Source: Humulus lupulus | Taxonomy: Eukaryota > Streptophyta > Magnoliopsida > Rosales > Cannabaceae | DNA: 64,000 nt | Direction of reading: 5' to 3' | Assembly (NCBI RefSeq): GCF_963169125.1 | Contig: NC_084796.1 | Location: 90,566,888 to 90,630,887 of the forward strand | In this document: positions 36,013 through 47,699 of the stretch, in pieces | Numbering within the stretch: the first letter of the stretch is position 1 | How the letters are laid out: every line of letters begins with the position of its first letter | Position numbers and translations under genes: made by a program | Notes under the pieces: model-generated | What the model saw: only the letters and a program-made list of their open reading frames with translations | Databases searched by the model: none | Told to the model about the DNA's origin: nothing

Positions 36013-38426
36013 ATGGTGGATACTCATTCGAGGCATGGTAATGAAGCGGATCAACATGATAGACAGGAGGCCCACCATGCCGCCATATCCGATGAACAAA
36101 TCCCTGAGGTTCAGCAGAGACTGGGAAAGCAGCCGATGGGTCAGGGCGACACCGAAAGCTCGGCTCCCCGACCGCCAAATCCAAACCCAGATTTCTACAT
36201 GGCAATAGAGATGGAAAACGCACAGTTTAGAAGTCAGCTGTCGAAAGCAAACAAGCAAATCGAAGAGGTCTTGGCCCGATTACCCCCTCTCACAACCGAC
36301 GCTAACGTCAGAAAGAGGCATAGTAGGACTCATATGTCCCACCGAGTAACCGGTCCAGGCCCAGCCGGTCAGTCAGAACCTCGACTCCAATTCTACTCCC
36401 ACGTCACACCACCAGGAAACTGTGTTTGAGGAACTTCCTAGGACCGATAAGAAATTCAACCGATTAGTCCAAACCTCAACTCCTAGTTCGATTCCACCCT
36501 CGAGTGCACCCGGGAGGGCCCGAGGCAGCTCGTTAAGGAGATCCGGGGAGGGCTCGTGATGACAGCCCACCCCGGCCAGCAGTCCTCCACCACGGTCAGA
36601 CCGCCGGGTGCAAGACACGGGGAATGGTAAAGCGTAGTGGCCGCCACCTAGCTTAATCCGCCCTGAGGGGACTAGGATCGCATAACCAGTTAGGCATCCC
36701 TCGTCCCCGATAAGATACCCATCTCCTCCCCATCCAGTCCGAGACATTCTGGCTCATGGGAGCAGCAGGAGAAATCCTCCTTCCGTCGGACCTTCCCATC
36801 GCAGCCGAGCGCAGGGGGAAATCTTGGATCCTCACCCTCAGCGGCGGGCTCCGAGTTTTTCAAACGGGAGTTACTGGACCGGGAGTCATCAAAGTGACAT
36901 GTCCGGCGAAGACCTGCGCCATCGTTTGAGTTCGGCTCAAAGCCCTCGGGCCGACCTTCGAGATCGCCTCAACTCTCAGAGAGGAGATCCATCTAGAAAT
37001 GGTAGTCGTGCTCACCAAGGGGAGGGTCTGTTGGAAGCACGTGACAGCAGAAATGTCCCACATAACCTAGCTCAAGCTAGGAGGGACAATAACCCGCCTA
37101 ATGCTTACAATGGAACTGGAGCTGTTGAACAGCCCCAGAACAACCGAGGAAGTAAGGACCAAGCCCTAGAGCGTCTAGCTCAGATGGAAGAGCTGATGAA
37201 GAACTCTTATCGGAAAAAGAAAAAGATGAGTACGACTCGGGGGACGAACTCGAGCTCTTCGCCCCCAACATAGCAGCCACGGCGTGTCCACCTGGTTTCC
37301 ATATGCTTCACTTGTCCAAATTCGATGGAGACGGGGACCCGTCAGATCATTTGGGTATGTTCACCCTGATGATGGCCCAAAACATCGGTCCCGAGCTAAG
37401 GTGTTTAATATTTCCTTCCACCTTGACTGGGCCGGGTAGGCAATGGTTCAAGCAGAATAAAAAGCAGTCCATCAGCTCGTGGAAAACCTTTTCTGCCGAC
37501 TTCAAGAGGGAATTTCGAGCTTCTCAGGTTGCCCGCATCAAAGCCGACACCCTGGCAAACGTAAAGCAGCAGTCCGAGGAGCCTTTGAAAGCTTACCTGA
37601 GCAGATTTGCCAACGTCGCTGCTCGAGCCAGAGACGTGGACGATAGTTCCAAGCTTATGGCCTTGAGGACTAGGATCCTCGTTGGGGGCGGACTCTCGAA
37701 AGAGATACAGAGAAAAGGTGTCAGCACCGTGGATGAGTTCCTAAACAAGGCCAGGGATGGATAAACCTGGAGGAGGCACGAGCATCGGTTGCGGGAACCA
37801 GCCAAGCCTCTGATCAGCCCACTGGAGTCAGAACGGATGTCGTGAAAGCGACCCAAACTGTTACACAGAATAACCAATTGGGTGGAGGCAAGAGAAAAGG
37901 GAGCGACGAAGGCGGCCAACATGGCCCAAAGAAGAATAAGCCCGTGGAAAAATTTAAGCCAGTCTACGCGACTTACACCAAACTCACGAACACTAGGGAG
38001 AACATTTTCCTAGCAAACTCTGCTCGCCTTCCTTGGAAGAAGCCAGAGCCTTTGAAGCACCAGAAGGCCAAACGGGACCCCTCAAAGTTTTGTCGATTCC
38101 ACAACGACATTGGCCACAACACTGACGATTGTAAGCATCTGAAGGATGAGATCGAGACTCTCATCAGAGCCGGACCCTTGGCTCAGTATGTGCTGAATCG
38201 AGTTCCCACCGGACAACCAGCTCCAGAAGCTCCGATAAGTCAGCCCGGGTCTCAGATAAATCAGGACACCCCTCCTCCTGTGATAGGAGGAGAGATCTCC
38301 ACGATCTCCGGAGGCCCCCATCTGGCTGGCACGAGCAGAGGTGCCCAAAAGAGATATGTCAACGAATTGAAAGCTCATAACGGAGTGGAGTTTGTCCCAA
38401 AGCAGTATCTACCCAAACAACAATGA
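36013..38426 (+). pseudogene. gag: Tat-like gag, frameshifted
   Basis: The ATG at 36013 opens a gag (MVDTHSRHGNEADQHDRQEA) with a coiled-coil-like stretch AMENAQFRSQLSKANKQIEE-type near 36200-36270. After shifts near 36430 and 37195 comes the Retrotrans_gag core (MLHLSKFDGDGDPSDHLGMF, ending near 37760). A nucleocapsid-like tail follows (37842-38426) with CRFHNDIGHNTDDC, a Cys-His box. Several frame changes and a stop at 38424-38426 show that it is inactive. The order fits a Tat element in the same strand as its LTR. Confidence 0.8.
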
Positions 38427-39519
38427 CTGGAGAGGCAACCAATCATATTCACCGAGGAAGATGCCACTCACGTCCAGTTCCCCCATAATGACCCTCTGGT
38501 CATAGCCGCCCAGCTCGCCAACTGGAGAGTTAGGACGATACTAGTCGATAATGGGAGCTCAGGGAACTTGCTGTTCCGGTCTACGCTGGAAAAGATGGTT
38601 TATCTGTCACCGAGTTGAAAGCCACCTCCATGATGCTATATGGATTTTCTGGAGAAGGTTTGGCAATAATGGTAACAATCGAGCTGGTGATTACCTTGGG
38701 AGAGGGACCCCAGAATGTCTCAAAACTCCTCGAATTTGTGGTCATCGATTGTCCCGCTGCGTACAATGCTATTTTGGGCCGACCTACATTGATAGCATTT
38801 CCATGAAGGGAAAATTAAAACCCGGACAACAGACGATGACCATCCAGGGCGGAAGTGAGGAATCTCAGGAAATTGTACTTATTCCTGAGATAGAAAATCC
38901 TCAGAATTCCAAAGGAGAAGATATCACCTTAAATAATGATATCGAACCCAGAATAGGCGAGGAAAGATTTGAGCTCCAGGCCATTGAAGAGCTCGAGGAG
39001 GTGAATATCGACCCGCAAGACCCCGAGAAGGTGGTAAAGCATGGGAAAAACCTATGTAACAAAAGGAAGGCGGAGCTGATTAGGTTTCTGCAAGAAAATC
39101 TAGATGTGTTTGCCTGGTCTCATGGAGGCATGGTAGGGATCAGCCCAAGCGTCATCATGCACACCCTCCACTTGGATAAAAACGTTCCTGCAAAGTCCCA
39201 GAAAAAAAGGCGCCTAGGAACGACTCGAGCTGAGGCCCTAGAGAAGGAAATAGCCCGGCTCTTAAAGTGCGATTTTATCCGCGAAGCAAAGTTCCCGATC
39301 TGGGTCGCCAATCCTGTGTTGGTCCCGAAGCCCAATGGGAAATGGCGGACCTGCATTGAATTTTCCGTTCTGAACAAAGCCTGCCCCAAAGATTGCTTCC
39401 CTTTGCCAAGGATCGACCAATTGGTAGATGCCACGGTGGGGCACGAGCTCATGTCTTTTATGGATGCGTACTCAGGCTATAACTAGATCGCCATGAATCC
39501 GGCAGACCAGGAACACACT
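38427..39519 (+). pseudogene. pol: Tat-like protease and truncated reverse transcriptase
   Basis: The protease region has [20 protein letters not shown] and [12 protein letters not shown] (38460-38580) and CPAAYNAILGRPTLIAF (38755-38805, another frame). An RT linker and N-terminus follow in frame (38818-39485): ALEKEIARLLKCDFIREAKF, then PVLVPKPNGKWRTCIEFSVL, then NKACPKDCFPLPRIDQLVD, then MDAYSGYN. Immediately after the block NPADQEHT at 39519 the RT homology stops and minus-strand sequence begins. The YxDD box, RNase H and integrase are therefore missing. Confidence 0.8.
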
Positions 39520-41600
39520 AGATCGCAGAACGTTGTCCCCGGGCTGTGACATCTCTTCACCTAAAACAAAGACAACGAAGCATCAGTATGCATGTAAAAA
39601 AACTTGATCACAAAAAATCTAAAGAATGTATTGAAAAAGGTCCTACCCTCCGAGATAGAGGAGGAATCTATTGCCACGACCTCTGGCCATGGAGCTTCTA
39701 CGGGGGAGTCTAAGATTATAACTTCACGAATGAGAGGGGGCTCTGGGTCTAGATCCGCCTCAGGACTGGACTCCTCTACATACTACCTAAGCCCCGGAGC
39801 TACTATACCCTCCAGAAGGGAGGGCCACGACCTAAGGTTGGTCCCGTACTCCTCAAAAAAGGTCGACCTAAAAGCCAGGCTATTGTGTACTACTACAATG
39901 CCCCTAGGGCGGCCCATGTCATAGCGCAACACTAGTTGGTCAGCGCACTGGAGCAGAGTTACTTTACGAGCTGGGTCATTTTGATGACGGTGAACGAGTT
40001 GGTTGGGGTTAAACCTAGCAAGTCGTAGGTCTGCCACAGCCTTGTCTAAATCCTTAAACAAGTATGGGTTACCTTGGCTAGAGGGGTCGGCTGCTACCCC
40101 AGACTGGGTCCGCTCCGCGTTGACCCCCTGGGCGATCTCAAGAACCCGCTTCGGACGCATGAGCGGCACCTCGTCTTCCTCGTCCTGCTCGACGTCATCT
40201 GCAGCCCCCTCCTTGGGGATGGGCGCCATCTCGCGAGCTGCTGGGGAGATCTGCGGCCTCCTCAAGGCCAGGGTCTAGCCAGGAGAAATTAACTTACATG
40301 CCAGCATTGTCTCGTCAGACACGAGCTGGCGGTAGTATTTTTCGCTTAGAGGGAGCCCCGCCAAGGTCTCATATTGACCCCCGAGGGTCACTGATTTAGC
40401 CGTCCTCGCAAAAATAGCTGCATGATTGTATTCCAGTCAATACGCATGGAAAGAAACAAGTCAACAACGATTTTGCGAGCTGGGGATAGATAGAACTTAC
40501 GAGGACAGTTGAAGTAATGGTGTTCGCAGTTGTGGAACCCCGTCAACATGGAGAACTGGTCCTTGAAGTCGTTGGGGTGGCTGGGCAGCTCGATGACTGC
40601 GGCGGAGATGGGAAAACGAGTCAAGTAATAGAACCTGTCACCTCACCCTCGTTGATCCAGGCTGGCTTTGAGGCAGAAGAAATAGAGAATGTCCGTCGGT
40701 GTAGGGACCTCCCATTCCTGCTTCAGGAACATGTACCTCAGCCCCGCTAACAGGCGGTAGGACTTAGGGGGGAGTTGAAAGGGGCCCAGCTTCATGAAGT
40801 TCAAGAAATCTGCGAAGTACTGGTCCAGGGGAAGAAAGGCCCCGACCTTGAGGTGCTCGTCGCTCCAGGCCGTGAACTCCTCATCGAGCGAAGCACAGCT
40901 CCGCTCATCCTCAAGGGGAGGACGAGCAACAAGAGCACCTATCCCAATTTCGATATTGTGGGAAAGCAGGATCTTGTTGACCTTCCCCTGAGTTGTAACC
41001 TTCGAGGTATCCTCTCGGCCTCGAAGAAGGCATCAGTTCCCACCTCGACCTCTTTCTCCACGGTGGGACCGAAGTGGGGGATAGGGGAATCTGCTACCAC
41101 CTCCTGCCCCTTGCTGGCCTGCTGGGATGACGAGCTGGCGGCACTCCAGACGACTAAGGTCATATCTTGCCAGAAAGTCGCGAATCGTAAACTCCATGTC
41201 ATCTAGCACAACGTTATTCCATGAATGATGTAACTGTCGAAGAGCCTTCGGGTACATCGACAAAGCTTCACTCATCACCCAGAATTGTTCTATGGGCCAA
41301 AGCAAGGCTCCCCTCTTATTCATTATTCCTTGGATACGATCGCAGACCTCCTTTGTCGTCTTTAAAACCGCCATGCGCCAATCGTAATGGTCTTCGTCAA
41401 GCTCGACTTTTGGAATCGCGTGGATCTCCTTAAGCAATTGTTTCTTTGTCGTTCTTAACACAGGACGCATTTTACTACTGCAGTTAACTATAGAAAAAAA
41501 ATTAAATAAAATAGAAGCAAGTAATAACACATAAGCAAATACTTACGACGCGGTGAAGTGAGATTTTCCCGTCTTTAGCGTGTATGGGGGGGTCCTTGGA
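39520..41600 (-). pseudogene. Gag/transposase-like gene (PF04195 type), minus strand
   Basis: From right to left the minus strand reads MRPVLRTTKKQLLKEIHAIP (about 41470), a coding stretch to 41033, then RPPLEDERSCASLDEEFTAW, then YFADFLNFMKLGPFQLPPKS and YRLLAGLRYMF (about 40900-40730). It continues with FHNCEHHYFNCPRKFYLSPA (about 40540) and an acidic tail (DDVEQDEEDEVP near 40200). The last piece ends in MSQPGDNVLRSS near 39530. The FxLxPFQLxPxSYR block matches the gypsy-type transposon domain also seen at 14310. Intron-like GTAAGT sites occur near 41545. It could be the antisense ORF of the plus-strand Tat, or belong to the minus-strand LTR element starting at 41616. Confidence 0.5.
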
Positions 41601-41615
41601 AACATGGACGACCGT

Positions 41616-41626
41616 CTCTGATACCA
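41616..41626 (-). other. Primer-binding site (tRNA-iMet) of a minus-strand LTR element
   Basis: The minus strand reads TGGTATCAGAG two bases inside the LTR starting at 41629. It shows that the LTR is a 5' LTR of an element that extended leftwards. Confidence 0.8.
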
Positions 41627-41628
41627 TT

Positions 41629-44600
41629 TGTAAAGAACGCCCTAGACTAATACTTATAAAACATTCACATAACATTGTTTGTAAAAGAATACCACTCATT
41701 ATCAAGGTCTCAGTGGGGACTTGCTTAAAACCATGCAAGTTGGCGCCATTAGTTTTAAAAGAAAACATGATTTTTTATGCAACGTTCAAAAGAAACAAAA
41801 ATTTAAATAACTAAGTCCCACTGGTAATTTGGAAAGTCTCTTAAAACATAACATAATTTAAATGGCGTTATAAGATGATCGTTTTTCCGTCCATAGGATG
41901 CCCCACGCCATACACCCCACGACGATAGAACTCCTCACGTCACCACGCGTGCCATAAAGAAATCCTATTTGCTACCTAGAAGGGAAAGTAAGGGGGTGAG
42001 CTAAAAGCCCAGTAAGGAAGTACAAACAATAAGCAAGTAAGGATACAACAAATACAAACACTAACGTTCATCCAAAACATCATGGCATATCATAACATTT
42101 TCGTAACATATCATCATAGCATATCATAACGTAATCGTAACATATCATCATATCACATTCATACAGCATACATGATGAGCATGGCCCGCTAGTTGTCCAT
42201 GTCACCCTATGAGGTAAACAAGAGTCTCTGGTCCTTGAATAACCTTGGCGCGTCCGCCCTAGGAGTTACGTCTTTATATCCTTAGTAACTCGTTTGATGT
42301 GTCGCGTTAATCACGCTAACATCCATAAACATATCATATTCATACAAGCCAACATATCATCACATTATGGCATTCATAATTCATAACAATTCATTCATAC
42401 AACAGTCTTACCATTCATAGCATAAAATCATAGAATCTATCTAACTTCCTTACCTCAGGTCCGAGCTAAGAAATTTCACAACCTCTCAACGAGCCTATAC
42501 CATAACCAAAACAACATTTCTTAGGTCCATAAAATTACTATTTTACCCTTTCATACAACTCATGTGTGCATGGGCCATGCACACATAATAAGAGTTACAC
42601 ACATGCAATTATTCTTAACTACACATAAAGCCATACAAGAATAATGCTCATTTTACCTATTTTACATGCATGATCTTTCTATAAAAACCACATAATTGAA
42701 TAATAAACATAATTTTGGACGTAAAAGTTGATTTGCATGTAACATGCGTACGTGGGAACATTGCGTAATTGAGACGTTTTAAAAACGATAATTCTACATT
42801 TCTTACTTTTATCGTTTTAAAATTAATAGACATATAACATGCTTTATTTTTCTTAAAATTTATAGGTTAATTAAATTTCTCAAAACATCATTTTATTTTA
42901 TAAAACAATTTGATTTAGCTTAAAAAAATAAAATACGTGACAATTTCATTTATTAATCTCAAATTACAAAGAATTAACAAAAAGCTTGGAATTAATTAAA
43001 ATACCTATGTTTAATATGTTTCTTTAGAAAAAAATAAATTTTAACATTGGTTAATTGTGTTACATAAATGATGTGAGAAAAATATATTTTTAAGTGTGGA
43101 AAAAATATATATTTTTATTTAAATTATTTAAGACTTAGTTTTATGTAACATAAATCCATATGCGACAATTAAATAATCATTTTTAACCTTTAAACCAAAC
43201 TTTCAGCCACTATTTAATTTCTTTAAAAATCACAAATAAATAGAATCTAAATATTTTTTTCAATCAAAATAAAAAAAAATCATAACTTATCAAAATATGT
43301 ATTCATACCATATTAAAATACCATTTTTAATATTACCATAACTTAGGATAATAATTTTGTTTCAAAAACTCATCAAATTCATTTTAGTGAAGCACACTTC
43401 ACATTTTTTTACAAAAATTTCAGCAACCATTTTTATCTTTAAAAATCACCATATTCAATTTAAAAACTCATATTTTCTAAAAAATATAACAAAAAATCTG
43501 TAGGTAATTATTTACACACAATATCATTTCAAAGCATAATTAAATTTCACATTAAATTTCTTAAAACATCAAAACATTTGCAAACTTTATTTGAGCACTC
43601 AAAACATTAATCTCATCACGAACAACATCATTTTTGCACAAAATCAGCAAGCACATTAAATCATAAAATTCATTCTTTTCATTATATTCACAAAATTCAT
43701 GCTTCATTTATGCACAACATTTCAACACAAACCCTAGCATGCTTCTAACCTCTTTATCCATTTTAATCACACCATGAGTATAAAATAATTCATCATTCAC
43801 CTTAGAACTTATTCACAAGTCATGAACAAATAACCACCATTGATCTTGTGTTAAATATGTCTCAATACATTATTACCATGCAATTATTCCAAAGATCACA
43901 ACCATCATAACCTCATACAAGATCACAACCTATAATGTTTCTAAAATTTTCATTGACATAAAACATAATAAAAATAACCATCATGCTTTTGAATATCACC
44001 TTTAGGCCGAAACACATTCAATCAAAAAAAAAAAAACCCATTCTTTTCATGTATTTTAAATATTCATCATCACTACACATATTCTTAACACACAACCATA
44101 AAAATCAACCCAAACAACATTAACCCATGCCCATGCCTAGGTCTATTTTCCCATGCATCAAAACATAAGAAAAACATTCCACCAACACAACATATTATCC
44201 TATTTCATACAAATCACTTTCAGCCATAAACTCTCCAAAACATCAATAATCAAATACCCATAACCCAAAAGATTGAGGGAAAAATTTCAATACCTCTCTT
44301 GATTGTAAAATCAAGAACACAACTAGGACCACCTCCTTGCTCAAACCCTAGAAGTTTTCTTTTGAAAAATCAAGATGGAGAAGAAGTGGAACAACAAGTC
44401 AAAAACAACTCAATCAACATACTAAAAATTTAGAAGAAAGAAAAGCATAAGCAAAATCAAGACCATACCCTAAGATTGATCCTTTCTCCTTCTCCTTCTT
44501 CTTCTTCTTCCTTTCTTTCTTCTTCTCCTTCTCTCTCTATCACGCCACACTCTCTCTCTCTATTCTCTCTAGGTCATGGCAGCCAAGAGCAAAAATGCTC

Positions 44601-45292
44601 TTCCAATATTTCCATTCCCTCTTAACCTAATCCTCTCATAATGACCAAATAAAAGAAAAAGGTAAGTTTCCTTTCTTCATTTTATTTTCTCTTAATTTTC
44701 TTTATGATAATTGATATAAAAGATAAATGGTGATCACATTCCTATCGTAAAATAGCTAGCTTCTTCAAATATTTGATTTTATTGCCTTAGAAAATAAATG
44801 GAAAATCAATCCCTTTCCCACTACACGTCCGCCACTACTTACCTATTCCTTTATTTATTTATTTTTTTAATTAAATTAATTAAAATCTAATAAAAGGAAA
44901 TATAAGGTGTGCCATGCTACCATGCACTAGCATACACTAAATCACTAGGGGGCATCACTGTCTACCATGCACCTTAGTGCATTCAACCAAATCTCACATA
45001 ATCACATCAATTGTCACACTTATTTAAAATGTAACACTAATAGTAAAATAAACATGATACACAATTATTCACATATTAAAATAAATAACCAAACAAACAA
45101 TTAACAAATTTAACTTCAAAAAGATTATACCAAACAAGTCTAACAATTAAATAAAATAACAAACAATCAAATAAAACAAACAACAACTAAATAAAAGAAG
45201 CAACATTTAAATAAAACAATTCATCACACTTAAAATTTAAATAAAATAAATCATAAAATTTTAATAATCTAAAAAAATTTTGGTGCACTACA
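41629..45292 (-). repeat. Long gypsy 5' LTR (3,664 bp)
   Basis: It is bounded on the plus strand by TGTAAAGAACGCC and GGTGCACTACA. A short form of the LTR core is present (GTGAGCTAAAAGCCCAGTAA at 41996-42015). A pyrimidine-rich segment (44480-44570) lies near where transcription would start on the minus strand. The rest is AT-rich without genes. Its right flank enters the Gypsy-2 5' LTR at CTTTC. The partner 3' LTR is not in the window. Confidence 0.65.
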
Positions 45293-47160
45293 CTTTCTCT
45301 TTCACGTGCTTCTTTTTACCATTCGTTGCATTTTCGAAGGAAACTCCAGTTTTAAGACTTGGATTCAAGCAAGGTTAAAGTCGTATCGATTCTAGGAAAG
45401 ATTAGAAGCTTGTTAGTTGGAGGATTTAACAAGAAACAACATAATCATAGGTAATTTAAGCTTTGAATTACTGAGTTTCTATTTCCTAAGGTTTCTTAAG
45501 TTTTAAATTTGGATTCTATGTTTTGATGAGTTTTTGAGTTGTTTGAAACTTGGGTTTTATGGTTTTAAGCCATTGAGATGATTGGGAACTTTGTTTTTGG
45601 GATTTGGATATGTTTTGATACGTTTATGAAAGGTTTCGAAAAGTGAAAAATGGAGGTAAATGGTTGGGTTTCTAGTTGGGCCGCGTCCCTGTTATTGGGC
45701 ACCACGGCTCAAGCTTGTCGAAGATGAAGACCTAGCTATTGGGAAATTAGGGCTGTGGCACCTAGAAGGCGCGCCACGGTGCGAGGCGCAGGTAGAAAGA
45801 GGCGGGGGCCTGTGTTTTGGACGGGCTGCAGCTCAGAAGTTGGGCGCTGCGGCGCTTAATGGGATTTTTTGCCTTAGAGAGGTTTTGAGTGCGGGAACTC
45901 AAATCTAAGGGCTTGAGATCAATCCTGCTACTCGATTTAGTAGGATTTGATGTCGTGGAGGCTAGGCCTCAGTCCGGAAGCCTTTATTTACTCATCATTA
46001 ATTGGATTCTATAATTAGTTGTGACAAGGTTATCCCTATGGGCTCGAGATCAAGATCGTGCTGCAGGGTCGTTCTTATTTTACATTACACGTAGACCTGA
46101 GGTAAGAAAACTGCACCCATTACGTAATGTACATGGTTATGGCTTGGCTCGAATGTTGAATAAAGTTTTGATTTGGCATTGGCCCTGTAAAGGCGCATGA
46201 TTATGATTATTCCTAGATTATTGATAAAGCATGTTGAATGCTCTGTATATGGATACTTGCAATATGATAAATGCATGTTAGCATTATACACTTGAGAAAA
46301 GCATTGACTTATTAGTCAAGAACAACAGTGGCGCTGAGCACTGGTCAAAAAGCATTCACTTATGAGTCAAGGGTGACAATAGCTCGTAGGGCATTGTTCG
46401 ATATGATTAGATTTAATCAGGAGCGCATCATATGCTTGTCCCACCCAATGGTCGTAGAAAACTAAAGTGTCAGGTACGCTGGGCCAGCTCGTAGGCTAGA
46501 TATACAAAGGATAGGGCAATGGGCCCTGGGGTGACTTATTAGTCACAGATCCTAGGGCGCTGAGCCCCAGTGTGAATAATAAGTCATGTACTTGGGCAAG
46601 GGTCCCCTATATGATTCAGTTGATCATTTATTTAGGGCATTTGGTCCCATATGACAGTGTAGTCATTTATATGAATGGTATGCATGCATGAGTAGGATTA
46701 TTGTTGCTGGGGATGTTTATTATGATTTAGAAATGTATTAATCACTGCTTATGAGCATGTTAAAGTTTTCTTATTGGGCCTTGGCTCACGGGTGCTATGT
46801 GGTGCAAGTAAAGGGAAAGAAAAGTTGGACGAGCCATGAGTTTGAGAGCTTAGGTGGAGATGTGTACATATGCGAATGCTTGAGCACCACTGCCAAGGTT
46901 TCTTATAGGAACTAGGGTTTATGACCATTTTGAGATGTAATGACCATTTTGGAACTGTAAACAACTTTGTAAACATTTATTATGGGACCCCATGTATAGT
47001 TTAATGTTTTAAAGACATATCCATTCCTTTAAACTTAAATTTTTAACCCTGGACCATTAATCACATTTAGATGCACGTTTATGTCCTAATGACTTGATTA
47101 GCGAGTTAAGCACTATTTAAAATACACAGTTTAACAGTCTTGGCTAACCAGGGCATTGCA
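45293..47160 (+). repeat. 5' LTR of Gypsy-2 (left end missing)
   Basis: This corresponds to 51334-53209 of the 3' LTR with scattered differences, and ends GGGCATTGCA (a mutated TTACA). The first part of the LTR is lost or displaced by the element ending at 45292. It has a GC-rich block near 45680-45860 and the core at 46765-46813. Confidence 0.85.
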
Positions 47161-47163
47161 ACT

Positions 47164-47175
47164 TAGTATCAGAGC
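47164..47175 (+). other. Gypsy-2 primer-binding site, mutated
   Basis: TAGTATCAGAGC lies three bases after the LTR end. One G-to-A change separates it from the usual TGGTATCAGAGC. Confidence 0.8.
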
Positions 47176-47382
47176 ATGACAAGGTTAAGGGTTCCTGCAG
47201 ATAGGTTGGGCATGTACACTCGCCACTAAAGACAAGCTCGTCTCAGGGATTGGTAACTATTTATGTGGTTATGTGCTTAACTACTTAAATATGATATAAA
47301 TGCCTTATCTACATGCCTTATTAGGTACTATGAGATATAATGATAGGGCCTAGCCCTTGACTGCTGCATGATATAAAAAGAT

Positions 47383-47597
47383 GTGCTTATTAGCACTGAT
47401 ATTGCTTGTGATTGCCAAAGAACTGCTTATTAGCTATGATATACAGACATGTAGGTCAGGACACGCTCATTAGCGATGTCATCAATACATGTATTCCAAA
47501 AAATGCTTATTAGCATTGTTAGTTGTGATGAATATCAGGAAGTGCTTATTAGCACAAGACTTGGATATAGATATGAATCGACATTCTTATTAGCATG
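47383..47597 (+). repeat. Array of small stem-loops in the Gypsy-2 leader
   Basis: Six spaced copies of a TGCT-TATT-AGCA type hairpin lie between the primer site and gag. They include GTGCT-TATT-AGCAC (47383-47396, 47542-47555), CGCT-CATT-AGCG (47464-47475) and TGCT-TATT-AGCA (about 47505). Single equivalents occur in the leaders of Gypsy-1 (ATACT-TATT-AGTAT, 6185-6198) and Gypsy-3 (GTGCT-TATC-AGCAC, 59598-59611). Confidence 0.7.
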
Positions 47598-47699
47598 ATT
47601 GTAGAATGTCAATGATTATTTGCTTGATCTTGGATCGTGATGCGGGAAGATGTTTAGTTATCACTACCTAACTGGCTGAATTGATTATTACACCATGGT

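Noticed and set aside
36824..37273. Separate gene for a 149-residue hydrophilic protein
   Set aside because: It is the shifted middle of the Tat gag, and the neighbouring frame continues directly into the Retrotrans_gag core.
47383..47597. CRISPR-like spaced repeats
   Set aside because: Repeats of 12-14 bp with uneven spacing in a plant retrotransposon leader; no cas genes and not prokaryotic.
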